DNA of 64,000 nt from Mesorhizobium terrae (GCF_008727715.1 NZ_CP044218.1:1798001-1862000); one strand, 5' to 3'. Numbered from the stretch's first letter, positions 46,920 to 55,205 are shown. Notes: generated by a model not told the origin, from the letters alone. A program made the numbers and translations.

Positions 46920-47309
46920 TTAGTGATGCTTCAGCGCGTGGTTCATCGGCCCCCAGTACATCTTCTGCCAACCGTCTTCGAGCATATGATGGGTAGCCTG
47001 GGGATAGCCGTTCTGGTCGAAGACAAGCCTGGTGCCGGTGCCATCGGCCTGCAACTCGAAGCGGACGATCGAAAAGATGCCTTCGGGCCAGGCGCGCGAG
47101 CGCCAGGTCTGGACGATGCGGCGGTTGGGCACCAGCTCGACGTTTCGGGCTTCGATGTCGCCGCCGAACATCGACACCTCGCCGCCCTCATGCGTCGAGA
47201 TGTGAGCCGAGCGTCCGCCCGTCATTGCCTGGAAGCGGGCGGAGTTGAGCAGCAGGTCGTAGATGTCCTTCGGCGTGCCTTTGAAATGAACTTCCTGATG
47301 GATGGTCAT
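46920..47309 (-). CDS. SRPBCC (AHSA1-like) domain protein
   Basis: This 129-residue protein is a single SRPBCC/START-like helix-grip domain (TIHQEVHFKGTPKDIYDLLL, TGGRSAHISTHEGGEVSMFG, IVQTWRSRAWPEGIFS, HHMLEDGWQKMYWGPM). Members bind hydrophobic ligands or act with Hsp90 (Aha1-like), and the ligand here is unknown. AGGAGG lies five bases before the ATG at 47309. A composite palindromic repeat begins 21 bp upstream. Confidence 0.87.
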   Translation of the reverse strand: MTIHQEVHFKGTPKDIYDLLLNSARFQAMTGGRSAHISTHEGGEVSMFGGDIEARNVELVPNRRIVQTWRSRAWPEGIFSIVRFELQADGTGTRLVFDQNGYPQATHHMLEDGWQKMYWGPMNHALKHH

Positions 47310-47329
47310 AGCGACCTCCTGGATCGCTG

Positions 47330-47419
47330 GTGCATGACCCAAAAAACCGGGATCGGTTCTCCGAACGGGTCATGCACAACTCGACGTCCACAGTGTGCTT
47401 TGGGCGTCCGAAGGGACGC
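47330..47419. repeat. Composite intergenic palindromic repeat, copy A
   Basis: Imperfect palindrome with 11-bp arms GTGCATGACCC (47330-47340) / GGGTCATGCAC (47367-47377), then 26 bp, then a hairpin GCGTCC-GAAG-GGACGC (47404-47419). The same two parts with the same 26-bp spacing occur in reverse order at 51415-51508, so this is an inverted copy of one mosaic (RIME-like) element. Confidence 0.85.
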
Positions 47420-47496
47420 GCGGCGCTGTGGAGCGGCGTCGAATGATCGACGCCTTTGCGGATATTATCCGCCTGTCGGTTATGGCGGTCAACGAC

Positions 47497-47532
47497 AACA
47501 AACGGCCCGCAAACGATGGCGGGCCGTTTGTT
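47497..47532 (-). terminator. Terminator of the arsR-AHSA1 operon
   Basis: Perfect 14-bp arms AACAAACGGCCCGC (47497-47510) and GCGGGCCGTTTGTT (47519-47532), loop of 8, located 19 bp after the AHSA1 stop on the minus strand. Confidence 0.85.
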
Positions 47533-47550
47533 CGCAAAGTTCGGATCGCG

Positions 47551-48030
47551 TCAAGCCGTAGCGTCGAGCACGGCGCCGAAGCCCAGGAGGATGCCGCCCC
47601 AACCGCCTTCGGAATCGAGCATCACGGCCGTTTCCTCGGCCTTCGGACCCATGTTTTCAAGCAGCCGGTGTTCGAGATCGACGCGGGTTCCGCCGCTGGC
47701 GAGGGGAACGAACCTGACCTCGACTTCGGTGAGGAGATCGGGATCGAATTTCCAGTCCGTGCCGATACGCCATGCCAGGACGATGCGCTGCGGCGGCTCC
47801 CAGGCAATCACATCGCCCCATGGGCATTCGCTGCCGTCTTCGCCGGTCTCGTACCAGCGCCCGCCGGCACGGGGCTCGATGGTCGCCGTTTTGAGCGGGA
47901 CGGTGCCGATGCTGTGGGTCTTTGGCCACCAGCTCGAAAAGCCCGATGTGAAGACCTCGAAAGCCCGCGCCGGGCTTGCCTTGACGGTGACCGAACGGCG
48001 CACCGGCGACGGTGAAATCGTGGCTGTCAT
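47551..48030 (-). CDS. AHSA1/SRPBCC-domain protein
   Basis: This 159-residue helix-grip protein of the SRPBCC superfamily reads SVTVKASPARAFEVFTSGFS, GGRWYETGEDGSECPWGDVI and GWGGILLGFGAVLD. It overlaps the ArsR gene by four bases (ATGA), so the two are coupled. ArsR-AHSA1 pairs are common in Mesorhizobium and other rhizobia; the AHSA1 partner may bind the hydrophobic compound that the regulator responds to. The ligand is unknown. It is not related closely to the SRPBCC gene at 46920. Confidence 0.9.
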   Translation of the reverse strand: MTATISPSPVRRSVTVKASPARAFEVFTSGFSSWWPKTHSIGTVPLKTATIEPRAGGRWYETGEDGSECPWGDVIAWEPPQRIVLAWRIGTDWKFDPDLLTEVEVRFVPLASGGTRVDLEHRLLENMGPKAEETAVMLDSEGGWGGILLGFGAVLDATA

Positions 48031-48338
48031 GTCTGGTCCTCCATTTCCGCCTTGAGCTTGAATTCGTCGAGCGCGTCTCCCCAGAGCCGGTCGAGCCAGG
48101 CCCGCATGCGGCCGAGACCGGCCGGGTCGATGTGATAGATGTTGCGCGCGCCCCGGGGCTGCATGCGTACCAGCTGCGCCTCCTTGAGCACCTTGAGATG
48201 CTGCGACACCGCCGATTGCGACACCGGCAGCGTGCGCGTGATCTCGGCCACCGAGCAGGGCCGCTGCGCCACCCTTTCGAAGATGGTCCGCCGGGTAGGG
48301 TCGGCCAGAGCGGCTATCTGCGCGTAATCATAAGTCAT
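48027..48338 (-). CDS. ArsR-family regulator
   Basis: This 103-residue winged-helix repressor has IAALADPTRRTIFERVAQRP, LPVSQSAVSQHLKVLKEAQL and RNIYHIDPAGLGRMRAWLDR. There is no CxC metal site of the ArsR/SmtB type, so it is probably not a metal sensor but a member of the SRPBCC-linked subgroup. It leads the arsR-AHSA1 operon, with a perfect inverted repeat directly upstream that overlaps the likely promoter. Confidence 0.93.
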   Translation of the reverse strand: MTYDYAQIAALADPTRRTIFERVAQRPCSVAEITRTLPVSQSAVSQHLKVLKEAQLVRMQPRGARNIYHIDPAGLGRMRAWLDRLWGDALDEFKLKAEMEDQT

Positions 48339-48339
48339 A

Positions 48340-48369
48340 ACTAATCATAAGTGTAAACTGATGATTAGT
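48340..48369. promoter_or_regulatory. ArsR operator
   Basis: ACTAATCAT (48340-48348), 12-bp spacer, ATGATTAGT (48361-48369): perfect 9-bp arms immediately upstream of the arsR start. The 11-mer TAATCATAAGT also occurs twice as a direct repeat (48325-48335 and 48342-48352), the first overlapping the start codon region. Confidence 0.75.
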
Positions 48370-48507
48370 CAAGAATGATGCAGGTCTCGCCATTTTGTGC
48401 TGTAGAGCCGCGCGCCGGTCAAAGCTCCTGACAGTCCGTTGACAGCAGGCTGGTGTAGCGTGCCGCCACGATTCGTCAGGGCTGACGGGACAGAACAGGA
48501 CGAGCAT

Positions 48508-49614
48508 ATGGACAACACCGCCACCCAGGCCGCGCCAGCGCTGAAAGAGATTTTCGACCGCGCGCGGCTTGGCCATTTCGCCGCCGAGACAGCGGCCATT
48601 TCTCCCGGTTTCGACGCCGAACGTTTCCTGGCACTCGCCACCGACAATCTCGACGCGCTTGGCATCATGCAACGGCTGCGGCAGACGGCGGTGAGTTTCC
48701 ATGTCACCTTGCCCGGCTCCTATGGCGAAGCGCTTGAGGTGCTGACCGCGCTGGCGCCGCGCATCAACCACGGCTTCGCCTCGATCGTGCTGCCGGAATT
48801 CGTCGCACTCTACGGGCAGGACCATTTCGACCTGTCGATGCGGGCGCTGCATCTGTTCACCCGCTATGGCTCGGCCGAATTCGCCATCCGCCATTTCCTC
48901 GCCCGCGATTTCGAACGCACGCTTGCCGTCATGGTTGGCTGGGCCGAGGACGACAACGAGCATGTGCGGCGCCTGGCCAGCGAAGGTTCGCGGCCGCGCC
49001 TGCCATGGTCGTTCAACCTCAAGAACCTGATCGCCGACCCGGCGCCGACCGCGCCGATCCTGGAGGCGCTGAACAGCGACCCCAGCCTCTATGTGCGAAA
49101 ATCGGTGGCCAACCACCTCAACGACATCACCAAGGACAATCCAGACCGGGTGATCGCGCAGGTCTCGGCCTGGGACATGGGCAATGCCCACACCGCCTGG
49201 ATCGTCAGGCACGCGCTGCGCACCATGATCAAGAAGGGCGAGCCGCGTGCGCTGGCGCTGATCGGCACCACCGGCAAGCCGGAGGTGCGTATCGGCCATT
49301 TTTCGGTGACGCCGGCGGCGATCCGTCTCGGCGAGCGCATCCAGCTCGACGCGCGCCTCGTCTCCAGCGCAGCGACCGAACAGAAACTCGTGGTCGACTA
49401 TGCCGTCCATTATGTGAAGAAGGCCGGCACGGCATCGAAGAAAGTGTTCAAGCTGAAGGAGATCGCCTTGGCGCCCGGCGCTGGCGCCGAATTTTCGATC
49501 GGCCAGACCGTGCGCGATTTCACCACGCGCAAGCACCATGCCGGTCATCACCGCGTCGAGCTGATCGTCAATGGCGAGACGCTGGCGACCGGCGGCTTCG
49601 ATCTCGCACTCTGA
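48508..49614 (+). CDS. AlkC-type DNA glycosylase (HEAT-like, with Ig-like C terminus)
   Basis: This 368-residue protein matches the AlkC/AlkD family of HEAT-like repeat DNA glycosylases, which remove alkylated bases such as 3-methylcytosine and 3-methyladenine without base flipping. The HEAT-like core runs to about residue 255 (VMVGWAEDDNEHVRRLASEG, then SDPSLYVRKSVANHLNDITK). A C-terminal beta-rich domain of about 110 residues (from KPEVRIGHFSVTPAAIRLGE on) fits the Ig-like domain of AlkC rather than AlkD, which lacks it. AGGA lies upstream of the ATG at 48508. It is divergent from arsR. Confidence 0.87.
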   Translation: MDNTATQAAPALKEIFDRARLGHFAAETAAISPGFDAERFLALATDNLDALGIMQRLRQTAVSFHVTLPGSYGEALEVLTALAPRINHGFASIVLPEFVALYGQDHFDLSMRALHLFTRYGSAEFAIRHFLARDFERTLAVMVGWAEDDNEHVRRLASEGSRPRLPWSFNLKNLIADPAPTAPILEALNSDPSLYVRKSVANHLNDITKDNPDRVIAQVSAWDMGNAHTAWIVRHALRTMIKKGEPRALALIGTTGKPEVRIGHFSVTPAAIRLGERIQLDARLVSSAATEQKLVVDYAVHYVKKAGTASKKVFKLKEIALAPGAGAEFSIGQTVRDFTTRKHHAGHHRVELIVNGETLATGGFDLAL

Positions 49615-49682
49615 CCGACGGTCGAAAAACGCCCGCGATGAGCGCTTGACCTCGCCCTTGGGGCAAGCCTTAGACAGGCGCC

Positions 49683-50480
49683 ATGACCCGTCCCCATCTG
49701 CTTGCCGGCCGCTTCGGCGCGGCCACCCGGCTTTCGCCCAAGGCGCTCAGGCTCTATGCCGAGCAGGGCCTTTTGGTGCCTGCCCATGTCGACCCGCAGA
49801 CCGGCTATCGCTACTACGCGCCGGAGCAGGCGCCGCGCGCTAGGTTGATCGCCCGCCTGCGCCAGCTCGGCCTGCCGGTGGCGCGCATCGCGGCCCTGCT
49901 CGACCTTTCACCACAGGCGCGCGCAGTGGAATTGCGGACCTGGCTGGAGGCACAGGGCGAACGCCTTGCCGGTCACGCCGACCTGGTCGAGGCGATGGTG
50001 CGCCAGGCCGATTTCGGCGGACCGGCACTGTCGATCGCGCTGCGTGACGTTCCCGCCACCAAGATCGTCGGCCGCCGGCGGCTAGCGACGACCATTGATC
50101 TCGACGCCTATATGGCACAGGCGCAGACCGACATCCGCGCACATCTTGCCGCTTCAGGCTTCGCCCATGACGGGTCGATGAGCGTGCACCATCACGATCT
50201 CACCACCCGCGACAGCGAAGGCTGGGTGGAGGTCGCGATCGCCTGCGAGGGGCCGGTCGAACCGGTCGGCGACCTGCATGTCCGGCTGCTGCCGGCACGG
50301 CGCGAGGCCTTCGTGCCGGTGCCGGCGGGCCACGAGGATTTTCCGCTGGTACTTGCAGTCTACGACGCGCTCGAAGCGTGGATCGAACGCAACGGTCTCG
50401 CCGCTACCGACAGCCCGTCCGAGACCTATCCCGGCAGCGATGGCGCGCGCTTCGACATCGCCTATCCAATCAGTTCCTGA
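49683..50480 (+). CDS. MerR-family regulator with GyrI-like effector domain
   Basis: This 265-residue protein has a MerR helix-turn-helix (LLAGRFGAATRLSPKALRLY, then PQTGYRYYAPEQAPRARLIA), a dimer helix and a C-terminal GyrI-like domain (SIALRDVPATKIVGRRRLAT to the end), as in BmrR. Such domains bind hydrophobic or cationic ligands and switch on efflux or detoxification genes. The papain-fold-like gene at 50494 follows after 13 bp and is probably in the same transcript. Confidence 0.9.
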   Translation: MTRPHLLAGRFGAATRLSPKALRLYAEQGLLVPAHVDPQTGYRYYAPEQAPRARLIARLRQLGLPVARIAALLDLSPQARAVELRTWLEAQGERLAGHADLVEAMVRQADFGGPALSIALRDVPATKIVGRRRLATTIDLDAYMAQAQTDIRAHLAASGFAHDGSMSVHHHDLTTRDSEGWVEVAIACEGPVEPVGDLHVRLLPARREAFVPVPAGHEDFPLVLAVYDALEAWIERNGLAATDSPSETYPGSDGARFDIAYPISS

Positions 50481-50493
50481 GGAAACCCAACGC

Positions 50494-51408
50494 ATGCATG
50501 TCAACTATGTCGGCTCCGGCCCGTATTGCTACGCCAACTCCTTCGCCATGATGTTCGGCGATGCGGCGCCCTCCGTCGCCGTGATCGAATTCGCCACGTC
50601 GAGCCCGTTCGGCATGCAATTGATCGGCGGCAAGCTGCCCCTGTTCGACCCCTATGGCTGGGACCCCGAACAAGGTTTCGACGACACGCTCAACGCGCTG
50701 GGCTGGACATCCGAGGTCTCCGGCCGCGGCACGGCCGACGACGCGCTTGCCCGGTTGAAGGCGGCGCTGGCCAACGGTCCGGCCTGGGTCGGTCCGCTCG
50801 AAATGGGGCATCTGCACCACCAGCCGGGCATGCGCGGCCCGATCGAGGCAGACCATTATGTCGTGGTGCTGGAGGTCGATGGGGAGCGCGTGCTGATGCA
50901 CGATCCGCAGGGCTATCCTTATGCGACCCTGCCGCTGGCCGACTTCATGACCGCCTGGGCTGCGAAGACGCTGAGTTATGGCACGCCCTATGCGATGCGG
51001 ACGGCGTTCCGGCGCGTCGCCGAACGCAACGAGGCCGAGATGATCGAGGCGTCGCTGCCGGCCGCAAGACGCTGGCTTGCCATGGAAGGCGTGTCCGGCA
51101 TGCCCGAGGGCAGCCTCGGCAACGGCGCGGCGGCGGAACGGCTGGCCGGCATGATCGAAGCGGGCTGCGACGACGGCCTGCGCGGCCACATGATCCACTT
51201 CGCCATCCGCGTCGGCGCCCGCCGCGCCAACGATGCCGCGACTTGCCTTGCGCGTATCGGCCGCACGGAGGCGGCAGCGATCGCCGCCGGGCAAGCCCGC
51301 CTCATCGGCTCGCTGCAGCACCCGCTGGTGGTCGGCGACGACAAGACGGCGGCCACGCAATTGCTGAAGCTGGCGCCGACCTATGAGCGGCTGCGCGCGG
51401 TCCTCTAG
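50494..51408 (+). CDS. Papain-fold (C39/BtrH-like) protein of unknown activity
   Basis: This 304-residue protein opens with a Cys-protease-like motif, GPYCYANSFAMMFG (Cys12), and later has DHYVVVLEVDGERVLMHDPQG, with His121 and Asp137 in the positions expected for a papain/C39-type triad. It resembles the butirosin BtrH-like N-terminal domain and the C39-like group, which include acyltransferases and peptidases. The C-terminal half (about 170-304) is helical and unfamiliar. It lies 13 bp after a GyrI-type MerR gene, so its expression is probably inducible. The substrate, if any, is unknown. Confidence 0.75.
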   Translation: MHVNYVGSGPYCYANSFAMMFGDAAPSVAVIEFATSSPFGMQLIGGKLPLFDPYGWDPEQGFDDTLNALGWTSEVSGRGTADDALARLKAALANGPAWVGPLEMGHLHHQPGMRGPIEADHYVVVLEVDGERVLMHDPQGYPYATLPLADFMTAWAAKTLSYGTPYAMRTAFRRVAERNEAEMIEASLPAARRWLAMEGVSGMPEGSLGNGAAAERLAGMIEAGCDDGLRGHMIHFAIRVGARRANDAATCLARIGRTEAAAIAAGQARLIGSLQHPLVVGDDKTAATQLLKLAPTYERLRAVL

Positions 51409-51414
51409 AACGCC

Positions 51415-51508
51415 GCGCGTCCTTTTGGACGCGCAAAGGACGCTCTGACATTTTGAGTCGGCGCATGACCCTTTCCGAAGATCGATTCCGATTTTCTGGG
51501 TCATGCGC
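51415..51508. repeat. Composite intergenic palindromic repeat, copy B
   Basis: Hairpin GCGCGTCC-TTTT-GGACGCGC (51415-51434), 26 bp, then an imperfect palindrome with 11-bp arms GCGCATGACCC (51461-51471) / GGGTCATGCGC (51498-51508). Part order is opposite to copy A at 47330. It lies between the C39-like gene and prfC. Confidence 0.88.
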
Positions 51509-51582
51509 TGGCCGCCGTTTCCGTTCGACAGGCGGGTTTGTCGCTGGTAGAAGCCGGCGCAACGAACGGAATTCCTGAAAAA

Positions 51583-53175
51583 ATGACCGAAACCATCGAA
51601 AAGGCGGTGGCCCGCCGCCGCACCTTCGCGATCATCGCGCACCCGGACGCCGGCAAGACCACGCTGACTGAAAAGCTGCTTTTGTTCGGCGGCGCCATCC
51701 AGCTGGCCGGTGAGGTCAAGGCGAAGAAGGACCGTATCCAGACCCGCTCGGACTGGATGAAGATCGAGCGCGAGCGCGGCATCTCCGTCGTCACCTCGGT
51801 GATGACCTTCGAATATGGCGACAACGTCTTCAACCTGCTCGACACGCCCGGCCACGAGGACTTCGCCGACGACACCTACCGTACGCTTTCGGCGGTGGAT
51901 TCGGCGGTCATGGTGATCGACGCCGCCAAGGGTATCGAGCCGCGCACGCTGAAGCTGTTCGAGGTGTGCCGCCTGCGCGACATCCCGATCATCACCTTCG
52001 TCAACAAGATGGACCGCGAAGCGCGCGACACGTTCGAGATCCTGGACGAGATCGAGCAGAAGCTGGCGCTCGACACCGCGCCCATCACCTGGCCCATCGG
52101 CCAGGGCAAGACCTTCGCCGGCACCTATCACCTGGCCGAGAACGCGGTGCGCCGCAACGACGAGGAAGAAGAGCGCACGCCCGTGCACGGCCCGGATTCC
52201 AACCGCGCCGCCGGCCTGTTGCCCGACAATGACCGCCCGGCCTTCATCGAGGAGCTGGAGCTGGCGCGCGAGGCCTGCCGGCCGTTCGACCTGGAAGCCT
52301 TCCGCCAGGGCCACCTGACCCCGGTCTATTTCGGCTCGGCGCTGCGCAATTTCGGCGTACGCGACCTGATCGAGGCGCTCGGCGCTTTCGGCCCGGCGCC
52401 GCGCGCGCAGGAGGCCGACACCCGCAAGGTCGAGGCGACGGAAGAGAAGATGACCTCCTTCGTCTTCAAGATCCAGGCCAACATGGACCCCAACCACCGC
52501 GACCGTATCGCTTTCGTGCGCGTCTGCTCGGGCGAGCTCAAGCGCGGCATGAAGGCCAAGCTCGTGCGCACCGGCAAGCCGATGTCGCTGTCGGCGCCGC
52601 AGTTCTTCTTCGCCCGCTCGCGCATAACCGCCGACGAGGCCTATGCCGGCGACGTCGTCGGCATCCCCAACCACGGCACGCTGCGCATCGGCGACACGCT
52701 GACCGAGGGCGAGGACATATTGTTCCGCGGCGTGCCGAACTTCGCGCCGGAAATCCTGCGTCGCGTTCGCCTCGGCGACGCCATGAAGGCGAAGAAGCTG
52801 AAAGAAGCGCTGCAGCAGATGGCCGAGGAAGGCGTCGTGCAGCTGTTCCAGCCCGAAGACGGCTCACCGGCCATCGTCGGCGTGGTCGGCGCGCTGCAGA
52901 TCGACGTTCTGAAGGAACGTCTCAACGTCGAATATTCGCTGCCGGTCGATTTCGAGATGTCGCGTTTCTCGATCTGCCGCTGGATCGACGCCGACGACAA
53001 GCTCGACCTGACGCGCTTCGTCGAAGCGCATCGCGGCGACATTGCCCGCGATCTCGACAACGACCCGGTGTTCCTCGCCCAGCACGAATTCTCGCTGAAC
53101 TACGAGGCCGAGCGCTGGAAAGCGATCCGCTTCGCCGCGATCAAGGACTATCAGGTGCGCGACAAGGCGGCGTAG
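51583..53175 (+). CDS. prfC: Peptide chain release factor 3
   Basis: This 530-residue GTPase removes RF1/RF2 from the ribosome after peptide release. The GTP motifs are AHPDAGKTTLTEK (G1), ERERGISVVTSVM (switch I region), LDTPGHEDFADD (G3) and FVNKMDREARD (G4). RF3-specific C-terminal blocks (FVFKIQANMDPNHRDRIAF, GVVGALQIDVLKERLNVEY) are present. The start at 51583 gives the family length; the frame from 51538 extends into the repeat and is not used. Confidence 0.97.
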   Translation: MTETIEKAVARRRTFAIIAHPDAGKTTLTEKLLLFGGAIQLAGEVKAKKDRIQTRSDWMKIERERGISVVTSVMTFEYGDNVFNLLDTPGHEDFADDTYRTLSAVDSAVMVIDAAKGIEPRTLKLFEVCRLRDIPIITFVNKMDREARDTFEILDEIEQKLALDTAPITWPIGQGKTFAGTYHLAENAVRRNDEEEERTPVHGPDSNRAAGLLPDNDRPAFIEELELAREACRPFDLEAFRQGHLTPVYFGSALRNFGVRDLIEALGAFGPAPRAQEADTRKVEATEEKMTSFVFKIQANMDPNHRDRIAFVRVCSGELKRGMKAKLVRTGKPMSLSAPQFFFARSRITADEAYAGDVVGIPNHGTLRIGDTLTEGEDILFRGVPNFAPEILRRVRLGDAMKAKKLKEALQQMAEEGVVQLFQPEDGSPAIVGVVGALQIDVLKERLNVEYSLPVDFEMSRFSICRWIDADDKLDLTRFVEAHRGDIARDLDNDPVFLAQHEFSLNYEAERWKAIRFAAIKDYQVRDKAA

Positions 53176-53178
53176 CGT

Positions 53179-53205
53179 TTACCTTCCCCATGTGGGGAAG
53201 GGTAA
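53179..53205. terminator. Hairpin between convergent prfC and xre genes
   Basis: TTACCTTCCCCA (53179-53190) pairs with TGGGGAAGGGTAA with one bulged base, loop TG. It starts four bases after the prfC stop. T-runs are weak, so it may act as a bidirectional pause rather than a strict terminator. Confidence 0.55.
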
Positions 53206-53209
53206 GTGA

Positions 53210-53575
53210 TCATCTTTTTCCCGCCATGTCCCGCACCAGCGCGGTGACGCGCCCGATATCGGCGTCGTTCATCTTACCGATACGGTCAGCCAGCAGATTG
53301 GCGAGCTCGGTGGCGGCGGGGGAAAGGCCCGACGTGTCGATCCTGACCTTGGGGTGCGAGCTTTCGGCCAGCCGCTGCAAATCCTCGGCATCGTCCCAGA
53401 TGATGTTGAAATAGCCGATGATCTTCTGGATCAGCGTCCAGCTCGGCACGCCGCGCTTGCCGTGTTCGAGCGCCGACAGATAGGCAGCGCTCACCCCGAT
53501 CGCCGCCGCCATGTTCTTCTGGCTGACGCCGCGTTCCTCGCGCAGCACGCGAATGCGCTCGCCGAGCGGGGTCAT
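53210..53575 (-). CDS. XRE-family helix-turn-helix protein
   Basis: This 121-residue protein has an N-terminal Cro/CI-type helix-turn-helix (RIRVLREERGVSQKNMAAAI, VSAAYLSALEHGKRGVPSWT) and a C-terminal helical part (LADRIGKMNDADIGRVTALV). It overlaps the smr gene by four bases (ATGA) and is the last gene of the tim44-mltA-smr-xre chain. Conservation of the chain in rhizobia suggests a housekeeping regulator, but no target is known. Confidence 0.88.
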   Translation of the reverse strand: MTPLGERIRVLREERGVSQKNMAAAIGVSAAYLSALEHGKRGVPSWTLIQKIIGYFNIIWDDAEDLQRLAESSHPKVRIDTSGLSPAATELANLLADRIGKMNDADIGRVTALVRDMAGKR

Positions 53576-54102
53576 GCCCGCGCCCGCCGCAGGCGCACGT
53601 AAAGCGCGCCGCCGCCGCCGTGATGGCGGGCGGCATGATCATGGCTGGAAACCAGCGGCCGAAAGGCGGGTGTCGACAGCCAGGCCGGCACGGAACGGCG
53701 CAACACGCCGTCGCCGCCGGACGAAGAACCCTTGCCGGTGATGACCAGCACATAACGCACGCCGCCGGCATGGGCGCGGTGCAGGAAGGAGAACAGCAGC
53801 GCGTAGGCTTCGTCCTGCGTCATGCCGTGCAGGTCGACACGACCCTCGATCGGCAAGCGGCCCTTGGACAGCTTGTCCAGCGTCGGCTCGTCCAGCACAT
53901 GCCGCACCGCCTGAACCTTCGGCTTGGCCGGCGTGGCAATGGTCGTTGCAGCGGGAACCGGTCCGGGCTGCGGTGCCTGTGGCGCGATCAGTTCCGGCAA
54001 TTCGGGCGTGGCCTTGCCTTTGAGCGGCTTGGCCGAGCGCGCCACCAGGTTCCACAGAACCCGATCCTCTTCCGACAGGGGTTTTTCGGCGCGCCGGCTC
54101 AT
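53572..54102 (-). CDS. Smr-domain protein (MutS2 C-terminal-like)
   Basis: This 176-residue protein has a C-terminal Smr domain with RVDLHGMTQDEAYALLFSFL (the LDLHG-type motif, 88-91 region) and GKGSSSGGDGVLRRSVPAWL (the GxG-type loop), as in nuclease/nicking Smr domains. The N-terminal 70 residues are proline-rich and probably unstructured. It overlaps mltA and xre by four bases each, so it is co-translated with both. Activity on nucleic acid is inferred from the domain. Confidence 0.9.
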   Translation of the reverse strand: MSRRAEKPLSEEDRVLWNLVARSAKPLKGKATPELPELIAPQAPQPGPVPAATTIATPAKPKVQAVRHVLDEPTLDKLSKGRLPIEGRVDLHGMTQDEAYALLFSFLHRAHAGGVRYVLVITGKGSSSGGDGVLRRSVPAWLSTPAFRPLVSSHDHAARHHGGGGALYVRLRRARA

Positions 54103-55205
54103 CCCGCCGCCCCGTCGAGCAGGGCGCGCGGCACCAGCGCATAGAAATCGGCCTGGTTGCGCACCACGCCGGCGATCTCGCCGGCGGCGTCGCCGGAACC
54201 TGCGAACAGGTCGCCGCGCGCCGGGCCGGTGATGGCGGAGCCGGTGTCCTGCGCGATCATCAACCGGCGGAACGGTCCGTCGCCGAATGCCGTCAGCGTC
54301 GGCGCATCAATATAAAAAGGCGTGCCGAATGTGTGCAACAGCCGGTCCACCGCCACCGAGCGGCCGGCGGAAAGCGGCACCTTGGCCGCGGCGACCGGAC
54401 CAAGCCCGGCATCGTCGACGGCCGCGATGCGGAAGAAGATGAAGGAGCGGTTCTGCCACAGGATTTCGTCGACGCGCTCCGGATGCGCCTTGAACCAGGC
54501 GCGGATCGACTGCATCGTCACTTTTTCGAAGGGAATTTCGCCGGCATCGATCAGCACGCGGCCCGGCCCGGTGAAACGCTGGCCGGATTTCGCGGCATAG
54601 GTGACACGCAATTGCCGCCCGTCGGTCATGTTGAGGCGGGCGGCGCCCTGCACATGGATGAAGAAGACATCGACCTTGTCGGCGAACCAGGCGATTTCCA
54701 ACCCCTGGCCGGCCAGCGCACCGCGCTCGATCGTGCCCCGGTCGTGATATTCCACCGGCCCGGCCGCCGTTTGCCGGGCAAAGGCCAGATAAGGGTCCAT
54801 GCCGGCAGGCCTGTTGGTGTCGTCGATGTCGATCAGGTCGACTGGGCGCGCCAAAAGCGGCCAGCGATGGGTTTCGGTGCGCACCGGCGAGGCTTCCACC
54901 ACCGGCTCGTAGAAGCCGGTGACGAGACCGCCGCCATCGCCTTCGGCGGCAACATGGACAGGCGCGAAATGGTTTTCGAAGAAAGCGCGGGCCGCGGCCC
55001 GGTCCGTCGGCGGCTTCGCGCGCGCCACCTCATAGGCCTGATGGAAAGCGGTGAAATCGATGCCGAGCGCGCCCGTGCGGTAGGGTTTCACCGGTACATG
55101 GAATGCCGAACGGCGGAAGGCTTCGAAGGCGGCGAGGTGGTCGTCGTCTGCCCAGCCGGGCAGATCGTCATAGGAGCGCGCCGAAAGGAGGGGCGACAAC
55201 GGCAC
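54099..55205 (-). CDS. mltA: Membrane-bound lytic murein transglycosylase A
   Basis: This 368-residue enzyme cleaves the glycan of peptidoglycan, forming 1,6-anhydro ends. It has the MltA domain (GLVTGFYEPVVEASPVRTE, SIRAWFKAHPERVDEILWQN) and the 3D domain with the catalytic acid (RRLMIAQDTGSAITGPARGD near 315-335). Start is a GTG at 55205 with GGAG upstream; no signal peptide or lipobox is visible from this start, unlike E. coli MltA. Export would need an upstream start or another route, so the N terminus may be misplaced. It overlaps smr by four bases. Confidence 0.9.
   Translation of the reverse strand: MPLSPLLSARSYDDLPGWADDDHLAAFEAFRRSAFHVPVKPYRTGALGIDFTAFHQAYEVARAKPPTDRAAARAFFENHFAPVHVAAEGDGGGLVTGFYEPVVEASPVRTETHRWPLLARPVDLIDIDDTNRPAGMDPYLAFARQTAAGPVEYHDRGTIERGALAGQGLEIAWFADKVDVFFIHVQGAARLNMTDGRQLRVTYAAKSGQRFTGPGRVLIDAGEIPFEKVTMQSIRAWFKAHPERVDEILWQNRSFIFFRIAAVDDAGLGPVAAAKVPLSAGRSVAVDRLLHTFGTPFYIDAPTLTAFGDGPFRRLMIAQDTGSAITGPARGDLFAGSGDAAGEIAGVVRNQADFYALVPRALLDGAAG

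Noticed and set aside
46876..46923. 15-codon frame after the amidotransferase gene
   Set aside because: No ribosome site, overlaps the SRPBCC gene end and is too short to support.
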